A stretch of 64,000 bases of DNA from Leisingera sp. NJS204 (GTDB lineage Bacteria; Pseudomonadota; Alphaproteobacteria; Rhodobacterales; Rhodobacteraceae), in assembly GCF_004123675.1 (NCBI RefSeq), contig NZ_CP035417.1, positions 2,099,501-2,163,500 of the forward strand, written 5' to 3'. Positions 50,057 to 58,040 of the stretch are shown piece by piece. Numbering within the stretch: position 1 is the first letter of the stretch; every line of letters begins with the position of its first letter. The notes below the pieces were generated by a model that did not search any database, was not told the origin of the DNA, and was given only the letters and a program-made list of their open reading frames with translations. The translations under genes and the position numbers were made by a program.

Positions 50057-50264
50057 CTGTTGTCTCCTTTTCCTGAGGGCCCGGGATGTCGGGGAAGTCC
50101 TGCATCAGCGCCGCCAGCCGGTCCCGGCCAAGCGGCTGCGGTGCTGCGGCCTCGCCCAGCATCAGCCGCAGCTCTGCCGGGGTCAGTTGCCAGAAGTCGC
50201 GCGGCAGCAGCCTGAGGCCTGCCATGCCCGCGCGCATCAGGGCGGGCCAGTCGAGCGCGCTCAT
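50049..50264 (-). CDS. GTA tail assembly chaperone (g10.1)
   Basis: 71 residues: DWPALMRAGMAGLRLLPRDFWQLTPAELRLMLGE is the conserved core of this short GTA protein. It overlaps g10 by four bases and g11 by eight. In phages this position holds the second tail chaperone, often made by frameshift; here it is a separate ORF. Confidence 0.85.
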   Translation of the reverse strand: MSALDWPALMRAGMAGLRLLPRDFWQLTPAELRLMLGEAAAPQPLGRDRLAALMQDFPDIPGPQEKETTDG

Positions 50265-50581
50265 TTGCCTTCCGGCACAGCAAAGCTGCGCACCAGCAGC
50301 TCTGCCGCCACCCGCGCCGCCTGCATGGGACCGCCGGTGATGGTGGCAGCGGCAAGATCATCACGGCTTAGGTCATGGCCGCCGCCCTCAAGGCCGGCCG
50401 CCAGCAGCGCCAGCACGTCGCGGGCGGAAAACCGGCCCTGCTCAAACCGCTGCACCAGATCCACCAGCGCGCCTTCCTCCAGCGCGGCCTCCAGCCCCGC
50501 CAGCGCGCCAAGAGTCAGCTTCAGCGCGTAAGGCTTTCCATTCACGAGTAATTCCGCCTCGCCTGCATGGGGATTCACCAT
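50261..50581 (-). CDS. GTA gp10 tail assembly chaperone
   Basis: 106 residues: VNPHAGEAELLVNGKPYALKLTLGALAGLEAALEEGALVDLVQRFEQGRFSARDVLALLAAGLEGGG fits the GTA-gp10 family (tail tube adaptor/chaperone type). It begins three bases after the g9 stop and overlaps g10.1. Confidence 0.9.
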   Translation of the reverse strand: MVNPHAGEAELLVNGKPYALKLTLGALAGLEAALEEGALVDLVQRFEQGRFSARDVLALLAAGLEGGGHDLSRDDLAAATITGGPMQAARVAAELLVRSFAVPEGK

Positions 50582-50584
50582 TGG

Positions 50585-50998
50585 TTAAACCGCAGCAAAG
50601 CTGAGCTGGCCGGCACTGGCCAGCGACAGCTCATAGGTCGCTTCGCCATTGTGGCTGCCGGCATATTCAAGCGCGGTCACCTGAAACGCGCCCTGCACGA
50701 TGCCGAAATCCGGGATGATGACCTGGAATTCCGGCGTCAGCCCTTCGAAAAACAACTGCCGGGCGCGTTCATCCGTCGCCTCGTCCCGGAAGATGCCGGA
50801 GCCGGAGATACTTGCCGAGCGCACGCCAGCACCAGCCAGCAACTCGCGCCAGCCGCCCTGGCTTTCGAGGCTGGTCACATCGACGCTTTCCGCATTGAAA
50901 CTGATCCGCGTGGCGCGCAGGCCTGCGATGGTTTCAAACAGGCCGGCGCCGTTCATGTCCACTTTGACCAAAAGGTCCTTGCCGTTTTGAACTGTCAT
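50585..50998 (-). CDS. GTA major tail tube protein (g9)
   Basis: 137 residues, phage major tail protein TP901-1 type: GKDLLVKVDMNGAGLFETIAGLRATRISFNAESVDVTS, SISGSGIFRDEATDERA, and a C-terminal ALEYAGSHNGEATYELSLASAG. It polymerises into the tail tube. Confidence 0.94.
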   Translation of the reverse strand: MTVQNGKDLLVKVDMNGAGLFETIAGLRATRISFNAESVDVTSLESQGGWRELLAGAGVRSASISGSGIFRDEATDERARQLFFEGLTPEFQVIIPDFGIVQGAFQVTALEYAGSHNGEATYELSLASAGQLSFAAV

Positions 50999-51044
50999 GG
51001 GTTTTCTCCCGGTAATTCAATTGGTTTTAGGGGTGTCCTGATAT

Positions 51045-51452
51045 TCAGACGTCATCCACCCGCGCACGGAACCGCAGGGTGATCTGGCGGCCGCCGGTGT
51101 TCAGCCGTTCCGCCTTGGCCCGATCGAACCAGAGGCCGGTCAGCTGGCCGCGGGGCAGTGGTACGGAGGCGCCAACCAGCGCGTCGCAGACCGCCGCGGC
51201 GGTGGCCTTGGCGCCCGCAAAACCGGCGGTGTCGGTGGTGACAGTGATGAAGAACCGGTGCTCGGCGCCGCCTGCCGTCTTGTCGGAGCGGTCAAGCACC
51301 TCCTCCGATCCCAGCGCCACATAGGTCTGCGGCAAGGGGCCTGCGGGAATGGCGTCATAGATCGCGCCGCCGACCAGAGCTGTGAGGCCCGCGTCACCGG
51401 TCAGATGGGTGTAGACGGCGGATTGCAGCCCGCCTGCGATGGCATAGGTCAT
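51045..51452 (-). CDS. GTA tail terminator, DUF3168 (g8)
   Basis: 135 residues, DUF3168: GGLQSAVYTHLTGDAGLTALVGGAIYDAIPAGPLPQTYVALGSEEV. It caps the tail and joins it to the head. Overlaps g7 by four bases; a 46-base gap separates it from g9. Confidence 0.92.
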   Translation of the reverse strand: MTYAIAGGLQSAVYTHLTGDAGLTALVGGAIYDAIPAGPLPQTYVALGSEEVLDRSDKTAGGAEHRFFITVTTDTAGFAGAKATAAAVCDALVGASVPLPRGQLTGLWFDRAKAERLNTGGRQITLRFRARVDDV

Positions 51453-51781
51453 CCGCTCACCTCCTCAACCGCGAAACACGTCAGGTAGCGGGCATCTGGA
51501 TCGGATTCTGCAATTGCATCAATACGGTAGATCCTGTTTCTGTCGCGGAATCGCTGATCCGGACGGGGCCGGGATGCAAAGCCTTCGGGCGATGCACGCA
51601 GGGTGATCCTGTATTTTTGCAAAGACAGGCTGTCCCCGCTCAGACGCCCGGAAAGCGACTTCACCTCGGCCCAAAGGGTGCCAAGCGCCACCCAGTCCTC
51701 GGTATAGCCGCCGGCGCCATCGGAGCTGCGCTGGGGGTCTTCCAGCACCAGCTTGCGGGTGAGTTTCGGAGGGTTTTTCAT
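51449..51781 (-). CDS. GTA head-tail stopper (g7)
   Basis: 110 residues: MKNPPKLTRKLVLEDPQRSSDGAGGYTEDWVALGTLWAEVKSLSG, the phage head-tail joining protein pattern. The ATG at 51781 overlaps the g6 stop (ATGA); the longer in-frame reading is a shadow of g6. Confidence 0.92.
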   Translation of the reverse strand: MKNPPKLTRKLVLEDPQRSSDGAGGYTEDWVALGTLWAEVKSLSGRLSGDSLSLQKYRITLRASPEGFASRPRPDQRFRDRNRIYRIDAIAESDPDARYLTCFAVEEVSG

Positions 51782-52380
51782 ACCAGGCCTCCCAATGTCA
51801 GCCGCAGGCTGCGGTAGCGTTCGATCAGGCTGGTCACGCCAAAGGGCATGCAGCCGCCGTGCAGGCCGGTGTCGGCCCGGTATTCGTAGTAATGCGCAGC
51901 CAGCAGCATCACCGCCTGACCCAGATCGGCGGGCAAACCGCCCCAGTCCCCGGCCATGCCACACTGCAGGGATATCCGCGCCAGACCGCCGGTTGGAATG
52001 GCCGGCAGAAGGCTGCCTGCCGGGCAGAGACGCGGGCGCTGGCTGTCGCGCTCCAGGTGATAAAGGGAGGCATCCAGAACCGTTTCGGTGCCGCCGGCGT
52101 CGCGTATCGCAACCCCGGTCACCGATTGCACCGGGGCGATGGGCAGGATCATCCGGGCGCGGTCACGCCAGTGACGGATCTCCAGCTCGAATTCGCGTGT
52201 TATCAGCGCCTTGCCGGTCCTAGCCTCAATCGCTGCCAGGGCGGCGCGCAGAAAGCCAAACAGCACCTCATCCTGCAGGCTGTCCTCGCCAAAGCCGGTG
52301 CCCAGACGCAAATGCGCCTTGAACTGGGCCAGCGGCAGGGCGGCCTCGGGCACGGGTGTCACTTCGCTCAGCATCATCAT
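51778..52380 (-). CDS. GTA head-tail adaptor (g6)
   Basis: 200 residues: ALPLAQFKAHLRLGTGFGEDSLQDEVLFGFLRAALAAIEARTGKALI is the phage gp6-like head-tail connector pattern. Three ATG codons in a row (52380, 52377, 52374) begin the gene, with AGGAG upstream. A 174-base gap with a strong hairpin separates it from the capsid gene. Confidence 0.9.
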   Translation of the reverse strand: MMMLSEVTPVPEAALPLAQFKAHLRLGTGFGEDSLQDEVLFGFLRAALAAIEARTGKALITREFELEIRHWRDRARMILPIAPVQSVTGVAIRDAGGTETVLDASLYHLERDSQRPRLCPAGSLLPAIPTGGLARISLQCGMAGDWGGLPADLGQAVMLLAAHYYEYRADTGLHGGCMPFGVTSLIERYRSLRLTLGGLV

Positions 52381-52516
52381 CTCACTCCTGCGGGCCTTCC
52401 CCTGCTGCGGCCCTGATCTGCTGTCCGGGTGGGGTTCGGCGGGCATGCACCATCCCTTGCCGCTCGGACGGAGGGGAGCAGCTGGACGGCAAAGGACTGT
52501 GGGGTGCATGCCCGCC

Positions 52517-52540
52517 GGCGGACCGGTCTGCCGGTCCGCC
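52517..52540 (-). terminator. Hairpin after the GTA capsid gene
   Basis: Perfect 10-bp stem GGCGGACCGG/CCGGTCCGCC with a 4-base loop, 15 bases past the g5 stop and without a T run. It may act as a partial terminator or mRNA-stabilising end that favours capsid over downstream tail genes. Confidence 0.5.
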
Positions 52541-52554
52541 ATCAGCGCAAAGCG

Positions 52555-53736
52555 TTAGCTCGCGCCGAATTTCATCAGCTTGATCGCAGCAAAGTCGCTG
52601 ACGTCGCCGCCGACCCGCTTGGTCGCGTAGAACAGCACATGCGGCTTGGCGCTGAACGGGTCGCGCAGCACCCGCAGATCCGGGCGTTCGGCAATCGTGT
52701 AGCCCGCGCGGAAGTCGCCGAATGCAATCGGGTAACTGTTGGCGGCCGGATCCGGCATGTCCTCGGCGATCAGCACCGGGTAGCCCATCAGGCGTGCAGG
52801 TTCACCCGCGGCCAGGCCGTCGGACCACAGGAAGCGGCCATCGGCGTCTTTCAGTTTCCGCAGCATTCCCGCAGTCTTGGAGTTCAGAATGAAGGTGGCA
52901 TTGGCGCGGTATTCCGCCCCCAGCGCATAGACCAGGTCGATGATCGCGTCGCCGTTGCCGATCTCACCGTCCACGCCGGTCGCCTTGTAGCCGATGCTGC
53001 CCCAGGTCCAGATGTCGTTTTCAGCCACGGTGTAATCAAGGAAACCGCGGGGCTTATCGACGCCGTCGCCGTTGATAAAGGCGTCGGCCTCGGACCGGGA
53101 GAATTTGTCGGCAATGCGGCCTGCCAGCCAGCCCTCGATATCAAAGGCGCTGTCATCCAGCAGCCGCTGCGAAGCCTTGGGCAGCGCGCTCAGTTCGTGC
53201 AGCGGGATCGAGATACGGTCGATAGTACCGGTGGAGGTCTCTGCCGCCGGGCCGGTTTCATTGGCCCAGCCGGCCCCCATTTCGCTGTGGTCGATCAGCA
53301 CGTCATATGACGATGCCTCTACATGCACCACGGAAGCGACGGCGCGGATCGAGGCGGAGGCATTCAGCACCGCCTTGACGGTTTCCGAGGTCTGCGGGTC
53401 AACCAGATAGCCGCCGTCGCCGCCCACGGCAGTGGACATCGCCTTGCCCTCCAGTTCCAGCCCGCGCAGGCTGTCGTCGTCGCCGCTGCGCAGGTAGGCG
53501 TTGAACGCCTTTTGATGCGGCGCGCCCGCGTCCTGGCTGGCTGCCAGATGGGGGCGGTTCTGAGAGATTGTCTTACGGTCCAGCATGTTCACTCGCTCTT
53601 CTGCCTGTTTCAGCCTTGATTGCACGTCGTTCTGAAAGCCCTTGAATTCATGAAGAAAGCCGGTGACGGCCTGTTTCACTTCATGGGCCAGGGGCGCTGT
53701 GTCCCCGGAGGTATCCGGGAGGTCTTGGTTGCTCAT
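52555..53736 (-). CDS. GTA major capsid protein, HK97 fold (g5)
   Basis: 393 residues. A helical scaffold-like delta domain (about 1-100, with EVKQAVTGFLHEFKGFQNDVQSRLKQAEERVNMLDRK) precedes the HK97 core starting near KAMSTAVGGDGGYLVDPQTSETVKAVLNASASIRAVASVV. The junction LEGK-AMSTA is the likely cut by the g4 protease. Other landmarks: LHELSALPKASQRLLDDSAFDIEGWLAGRI and RPDLRVLRDPFSAKPHVLFYATKRVGGDV. Confidence 0.95.
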   Translation of the reverse strand: MSNQDLPDTSGDTAPLAHEVKQAVTGFLHEFKGFQNDVQSRLKQAEERVNMLDRKTISQNRPHLAASQDAGAPHQKAFNAYLRSGDDDSLRGLELEGKAMSTAVGGDGGYLVDPQTSETVKAVLNASASIRAVASVVHVEASSYDVLIDHSEMGAGWANETGPAAETSTGTIDRISIPLHELSALPKASQRLLDDSAFDIEGWLAGRIADKFSRSEADAFINGDGVDKPRGFLDYTVAENDIWTWGSIGYKATGVDGEIGNGDAIIDLVYALGAEYRANATFILNSKTAGMLRKLKDADGRFLWSDGLAAGEPARLMGYPVLIAEDMPDPAANSYPIAFGDFRAGYTIAERPDLRVLRDPFSAKPHVLFYATKRVGGDVSDFAAIKLMKFGAS

Positions 53737-53751
53737 GATTGGTGTCCTGTT

Positions 53752-54318
53752 TTATGTCCGGCCTGCCTTGAGGCCGCAGGTGATCTGGCGCAGGCCTGTG
53801 GCCAGTGCGCGCAATGCGTCTGCCTCGGCATCCAGGGCAAAAGATTTGCCCGCCACCCGCGCTGCGGGCAGCATCGGGAAGGTGACCAGCGACACCTCCC
53901 ACAGCTCCACCTCGGTCAATTGGCGGGTGCCGTCCTGGCCGCGGCTGGATTTCACGGTGCGGTAGCCGATTGACAGCCCGTCGATGGCGCCTGCTTCGAT
54001 CAGTGCAGCAGCTTCGGCGCCCTTGGGAGTGGCGGTCAGGATGCGGCCCTTAACGTAAAGCCCGCGCTTGTCCTCGCGCACCTCGTCCCAGACGCCGATG
54101 GGCTGCGCCGGGTCGTGCTGCCACAGCATCTTGACCGTGCGGCCCTGATCCTGAAGCGCCTTCAGCGAAGCGGCATAGGCGCCGCGCATCACCACATCGC
54201 CGCCCTGGTCGGTCTGGCCGAACAGGCTGGCGTAGCCGCTGATTTCTGTTGCGTCCTTCAGCGAGAGGTCCTCGCCGAAGCGTGCGAATTTATGTTCAAG
54301 CCGGGGTGGTCCCTGCAT
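53752..54318 (-). CDS. GTA prohead protease (g4)
   Basis: 188 residues, HK97 prohead protease family. The catalytic histidine is H68 in KMLWQHDPAQPIGVW, and the serine S116 in DGLSIGYR; the second acidic/His region WEVSLVTFPMLPAARV is present. It trims the capsid delta domain. It begins 26 bases after g3.5 and precedes the capsid gene by 15 bases. Confidence 0.94.
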   Translation of the reverse strand: MQGPPRLEHKFARFGEDLSLKDATEISGYASLFGQTDQGGDVVMRGAYAASLKALQDQGRTVKMLWQHDPAQPIGVWDEVREDKRGLYVKGRILTATPKGAEAAALIEAGAIDGLSIGYRTVKSSRGQDGTRQLTEVELWEVSLVTFPMLPAARVAGKSFALDAEADALRALATGLRQITCGLKAGRT

Positions 54319-54344
54319 GATATTTGCCTCGCAAGTTGTTGTTG

Positions 54345-54569
54345 TTACGGCAGTTGAACCGTCAAGAAGGATTGAAAGGCCTGCGCCAGGATCACCGCGG
54401 CAACGCCGTAGACGGTGAGCCAGAGGCGTTTCTCCAGCCGTTCCATCATTTGTTCGATCCGGTCGAGCCGGCGGTTCACCGCCTCGTTCTGGATCTGGGC
54501 GACCCGCTCATGGGCGGACAGGCGCAATCCCGGTGAACAATCGAAGGCATGCATCGGGTGCTCAGTCAT
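54345..54569 (-). CDS. GTA g3.5, small membrane-anchored protein
   Basis: 74 residues: MTEHPMHAFDCSPGLRLSAHERVAQIQNEAVNRRLDRIEQMMERLEKRLWLTVYGVAAVILAQAF; a short amphipathic/coiled-coil part, then one hydrophobic helix (about 50-67). The ATG at 54569 overlaps the g3 stop by eight bases, and a longer reading is a g3 shadow. Function unknown; conserved in GTA clusters between portal and protease. Confidence 0.82.
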   Translation of the reverse strand: MTEHPMHAFDCSPGLRLSAHERVAQIQNEAVNRRLDRIEQMMERLEKRLWLTVYGVAAVILAQAFQSFLTVQLP

Positions 54570-55776
54570 CCTGTCCGCCCCCCGCTTGCGGCGCGGCGGC
54601 GGCTTCTGCGGGCAAACCCAGCAGCTGCCGCTTTTCCGCGGTGCTGAGGAAATCCGCGCCAGACACCCGGCGCCACTGCGCCTCGCGTTCGGCCGCCAAG
54701 GCGGGCAATTGATCAAGGTCGGGTTTCAGGGTCAGAACCTCGCCGGTCCAACCGGTAAGCCAATCGGCCAGCGCTGCGGTGACCTTGGCCGCCAAGGGCA
54801 GCACGGTCAGCCGGTAAAAGGCGCGGTGGGCCTCTTGATAATTGGCGTAGGTTGCATCGCCGGGAATGCCGAGCAGCATCGGCGGCACCCCGAATGCCAG
54901 CGCAATCTCGCGGGCGGCGGTGTCCTTGGTTTTCTGGAATTCCATGTCGGAGGGCGAAAAGCCCATTGGCTTCCAGTCCAGGCCGCCTTCCAGAACCATC
55001 GGACGGCCGGCATTTTTGGCGCCCTGAAAGTTTGATTGAATCTCGTCACTTAGGATGCGGAATTGTTCCTCGGACATGCGGCCATGGCCATCCGATCCTG
55101 TCCAGACCAGCGCACCGGAGGGACGGGCCGCGTTGTCCAGCAGCGCCTTGGACCAGCGGGAGGCGGCGTTGTGCACATCTATCGCCATTGCCGCCGATTG
55201 CAGGGATGAAAGGCCATAGTGGTCGTCCTGCGGGTGGAAGCTTTTGATATGGCAGATCGGGGATTGGGCAGGATCACTGGCAAAGCGGTGCTTGCGCCCG
55301 CCCACCACATAATCAAAACCCGCGGGCCAACCGTCCGGCCCCGGCACCACGTTCATCCGGTCGGAGCGCAGCACATGCAGCTCTGCCGGGGCGCTGTTCT
55401 CTGTCGTCACCGCCTCAATGTAGGCGTTGCCGGACAGCAGGAGATGGCCATACAGCGCCTCCAGCAGTTCGGCCTGGCCCTGCGCCGGGTTGGGGCGGGC
55501 CAGAAGCGCCAGCCAGGGGTGGCTGTCATAGCGCTGGCGGCTGTCCTGCAGCACCAGCGGCACAGCGGCGGCGGCCTCGGCGATCATACGGATCACCCGG
55601 TGGCCGACCGGATTGCCGGCAAAACCGCTGCGGGTCAGGGAGACGCTGTCGCGCGGGCTCCAGGCGGTGCGGCCTGCGCCCTGCCAGGAGACCACGCGGG
55701 CGGTCTGGCTGGCCTTCTGTTCCAGGGCGGTTTCCGGGGTTTCGGGCTTGTTGCGCCGCAGCAGGTCAAAGACCAT
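54562..55776 (-). CDS. GTA portal protein (g3)
   Basis: 404 residues, phage portal HK97 family: SLTRSGFAGNPVGHRVIRMIAEAAAAVPL, HPWLALLARPNPAQGQAELLEALYGHLLLSGNAYIEAV, CHIKSFHPQDDHYGLSSLQSAAMAIDVHNAA, and AREIALAFGVPPMLLGIPGDATYANYQEAHRAFYR. The ATG at 55776 with GAGGAG upstream replaces a longer in-frame reading. Twelve copies form the DNA entry ring. Confidence 0.95.
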   Translation of the reverse strand: MVFDLLRRNKPETPETALEQKASQTARVVSWQGAGRTAWSPRDSVSLTRSGFAGNPVGHRVIRMIAEAAAAVPLVLQDSRQRYDSHPWLALLARPNPAQGQAELLEALYGHLLLSGNAYIEAVTTENSAPAELHVLRSDRMNVVPGPDGWPAGFDYVVGGRKHRFASDPAQSPICHIKSFHPQDDHYGLSSLQSAAMAIDVHNAASRWSKALLDNAARPSGALVWTGSDGHGRMSEEQFRILSDEIQSNFQGAKNAGRPMVLEGGLDWKPMGFSPSDMEFQKTKDTAAREIALAFGVPPMLLGIPGDATYANYQEAHRAFYRLTVLPLAAKVTAALADWLTGWTGEVLTLKPDLDQLPALAAEREAQWRRVSGADFLSTAEKRQLLGLPAEAAAAPQAGGGQDD

Positions 55777-55922
55777 TGTCCGCTCCTCATGGTTGCTGTT
55801 TCTGGCGCTCTGTGCCGAAGGGCCTGTTGCGCCTTTGCTGAGGATGATTAATGACAGAGAGGCCTGAAGATTTGGCCAGCGGTGCGTACGCAGGGGGCGC
55901 AACACCTTGATGTAACCCGTTG

Positions 55923-55959
55923 TAAAAATTGAAAATGGCAACGTTGCACGCTGCCATTT
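55923..55959 (-). terminator. Terminator-like hairpin between GTA terminase and portal
   Basis: On the minus strand AAATGGCA-N11-TGCCATTT followed by TCAATTTTT. The hairpin lies in the unusually long (231-base) gap between g2 and g3, about 50 bases past the g2 stop. It could end a share of transcripts, so g3 may need antitermination or its own promoter. Confidence 0.55.
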
Positions 55960-56007
55960 CCTGGTCTTTCCTTGCCGCAGTTCCCCCAGCCTGCGGCGGG
56001 GCTGCGT

Positions 56008-57423
56008 CTACAAGACCCGCACCTGCGGAAGCTGCAGTTTCGCCGCTGGATGAATGATCAGCTCATGCAAGGCCCAGACCAGCGCATCCAGCCGGTCGGG
56101 CGAGCCGCTGCCGCGGTAACCTTGCGGGGTCATCAGGCACATCTGGTCCTCCAGCTCTCCCAGCCCCGGCAGGTGTTTGACGCGGCCCTGCTCATACAGC
56201 GCGGCAGCGGGTTCGGCGCGGGCGGACTTGCCTTTGCTTGCGTGCAAGGCGCGGAACGGCACCATGGGGTCGGCCTGGCGCAGCACGGTCTCCACCAAGG
56301 CACCGCCCTGATTGACCTCGGCCACAACCCGGTCGGCGCCATGGGTATCGCGGGCGGCAATTGCGGCCTGGGCCCAGGCCAGCGGCCCGACGCCCTGCAC
56401 GGTGCAATCGGCCAGAACATAGGCGCGCCAGTCCTGCGGCGGGCCCTGGGTGACGGCGCCGGCCACCACGATGCCGCAAGCGTCCGAGGACTTCCCCGAA
56501 CTGACCGCTGGATCCACCGCCACCACCACCCGGTCGAGCGGCGGTGCCTCTGCCACCTGCGCAGCGACCAGCGCTGCGTTTGTCCAGAGCGCCCCCTGCA
56601 CATCGGTCAGCATTACCCCGTCCAGTTCCTGCCGCCCCAGACGGGTGCCCGCATAACGCGCGCGCACCTCCTCCAGGAAGGACGGTGCGAGGTTGGCACG
56701 GTTGGCCTCGGTCGCGGCGTGGGTCTGCACAGTACTGGGGGCGGCCAGCAGCCGTTTCAGCACCCGCGCATTGCGCGGCGTGGTGGTGACACAGACGCGC
56801 GGGTCCTGGCCCAGCCGCAGAGAGAATTGCAGCATGTCCCAGCACTCCTGCCCCTTTTTCCACTTGGCCAGCTCATCCGCCCAGGCGGCATCGAATTGCG
56901 GTCCGCGCAGGGCCTCGGGGTCGTGGGCGGAAAACGCCTGTGCCTCGGCGCCGTTGGGCCAGATCAGCTTGCGTTCGGAGGCTTTCCATTTGGGGCGGCG
57001 GTCGGGCGGCGAGCAGGCCAGAATGCCGCTGTCGCCATGGATCATCACGTCACGCACCTGGTCATAGGTTTCCGCCACCAGCGCGATGCGCCTTGCGGTG
57101 CCAGGATCGTGCGGGCGCGGCCCTTCGGCAAGGGTGCGGATCCATTCGGCCCCTGCCCTAGTCTTGCCGGCACCGCGGCCGCCCAGGATCACCCAGGCAC
57201 GCCAGCCGCCCGGCGGCGGCCGCTGGTGGTCCAGCGCCCAGAAATCAAAGAGATGCGGCAGCGCGCAGAGTGCTTTACGCTCCAGCTCATTCAAGAACCA
57301 GTTCTGGAGCGAGAGCGGAACGCAGGCCAGAAAGTCCGCGCTCGACAGCTGCGCGTGCCGCGACGAGATCGAGTTCATGTTCGGATTTGAGCATGCGGGC
57401 GAATTCTGTGCTTTGTTCTGCAA
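56008..57423 (-). CDS. GTA large terminase subunit (g2)
   Basis: Up to 471 residues. Packaging ATPase with Walker A GGRGAGKT (residues 81-88 of the long reading) and the TQQ-like GPQFDAAWADELAKW block, then the RuvC-like nuclease with VVVAVDPAVSSGKSSD and the late acidic set (VVAEVNQGG; SPDRLDALVWAL). The start could be 57423 or the ATG at 57378; both overlap g1 (137 or 92 bases), an unusually long overlap that also occurs in other GTAs. It packages DNA without sequence preference. Confidence 0.94.
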   Translation of the reverse strand: MQNKAQNSPACSNPNMNSISSRHAQLSSADFLACVPLSLQNWFLNELERKALCALPHLFDFWALDHQRPPPGGWRAWVILGGRGAGKTRAGAEWIRTLAEGPRPHDPGTARRIALVAETYDQVRDVMIHGDSGILACSPPDRRPKWKASERKLIWPNGAEAQAFSAHDPEALRGPQFDAAWADELAKWKKGQECWDMLQFSLRLGQDPRVCVTTTPRNARVLKRLLAAPSTVQTHAATEANRANLAPSFLEEVRARYAGTRLGRQELDGVMLTDVQGALWTNAALVAAQVAEAPPLDRVVVAVDPAVSSGKSSDACGIVVAGAVTQGPPQDWRAYVLADCTVQGVGPLAWAQAAIAARDTHGADRVVAEVNQGGALVETVLRQADPMVPFRALHASKGKSARAEPAAALYEQGRVKHLPGLGELEDQMCLMTPQGYRGSGSPDRLDALVWALHELIIHPAAKLQLPQVRVL

Positions 57424-57655
57424 GGAGTCTCTCCACTTTCTGGCAATCGCGGATCAGCTGTTCCAGTTTGCTGACCTGGCTTTTGGCGCCGGTCACTTCA
57501 TCGGCGCCTTCCGCGTCGAGCTGCTCGCGCAGCTCCTCCGCCTCGTTGCGCAGGCGGTGGATGCTCTCCTGCAGGGATCGCAGGAGATCGGCGGTGTAAT
57601 GCACTTGCCGCGTCAGCACAGCGGCGCCGTCCTGGTCTGTTGGGTGATCTGTCAT
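57287..57655 (-). CDS. GTA small terminase subunit (g1)
   Basis: 122 residues. The ATG at 57655 begins MTDHPTDQDGAAVLTRQVHYTADLLRSLQESIHRLRNEAEELREQL and the protein is almost all coiled coil (KLEQLIRDCQKVERLLAEQSTEFARMLKSEHELDLVAARAA). It matches RcGTA g1 in size, coiled-coil design and position. GTA small terminases lack specific DNA recognition. First gene of the cluster, about 95 bases after the predicted transcription start. Confidence 0.87.
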   Translation of the reverse strand: MTDHPTDQDGAAVLTRQVHYTADLLRSLQESIHRLRNEAEELREQLDAEGADEVTGAKSQVSKLEQLIRDCQKVERLLAEQSTEFARMLKSEHELDLVAARAAVERGLSGLRSALAPELVLE

Positions 57656-57758
57656 GAATTTGTCTGCCTCATGCGTTTTTTGTCCGCACAAGAGAAAGAA
57701 CGGCGGCCACCGGCGGAGGAGTCCGGGGCCGTCCTTGTTTCTTCCAGCTGCAATACAA

Positions 57759-57787
57759 CCTATACGGGTTTTCATCGGAAAAGTCAA
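57759..57787 (-). promoter_or_regulatory. Predicted GTA promoter
   Basis: On the minus strand TTGACT (57787-57782), a 17-base spacer, then TATAGG (57764-57759). It is the only good sigma-70-like site in the upstream region of g1; the leader would be about 95 bases. In RcGTA transcription needs the activator GafA, whose binding here is not testable by eye. Confidence 0.55.
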
Positions 57788-57928
57788 GGGGCATGGCGAG
57801 GCATGCGTACGGTAGGTGCGCAACGGGCTGCCGCAAACGCGGGCGGCACACATCCTTCGGCAAAGCAAGCCAAGCCCCCGTAAACGAGCGCGGCATAGGC
57901 GGATGCCCATAAATCGGAGGTAATTTAA

Positions 57929-58024
57929 ATGATGTGCATCTTTCGCAAAATCACCCTTTTCGAAATGCAATCCAGGATTGTAGCGTCGACCCTGCACGAC
58001 GCCGTGCAGAAACGTCATTTTTGA
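57929..58024 (+). CDS. Small ORF, 31 residues, with strong ribosome site
   Basis: GGAGG ends eight bases before the ATG at 57929, an ideal ribosome-binding site. The peptide begins MMCIFRKITLFEMQSRIV and ends in KRHF; it is basic and amphipathic. It stops 16 bases before the next gene, forming a likely two-gene unit. No family recognised; coding status rests on the ribosome site and spacing only. Confidence 0.4.
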   Translation: MMCIFRKITLFEMQSRIVASTLHDAVQKRHF

Positions 58025-58040
58025 TAACGAGGAACCGCAC

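Larger units (their letters stand above)
43180..57655 (-). other. Complete gene transfer agent (RcGTA-type) structural cluster
   Basis: Seventeen known GTA structural genes in the canonical order g1-g2-g3-g3.5-g4-g5-g6-g7-g8-g9-g10-g10.1-g11-g12-g13-g14-g15, plus one trailing DUF7742-like gene, all on the minus strand and apparently intact. Most starts overlap the previous stop by 1-8 bases. GTAs are domesticated phage-like particles that package random host DNA of about 4-5 kb. Head, portal, terminase, tail and baseplate functions are all covered; the lysis genes, head spikes and the activator gafA are encoded elsewhere in such genomes and are not in this window. Confidence 0.93.

Noticed and set aside
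43180-57655. Active prophage instead of a GTA
   Set aside because: No integrase, replication, repressor or lysis genes and no attachment sites; gene order and sizes match RcGTA, with its short tape measure and g3.5/g10.1.
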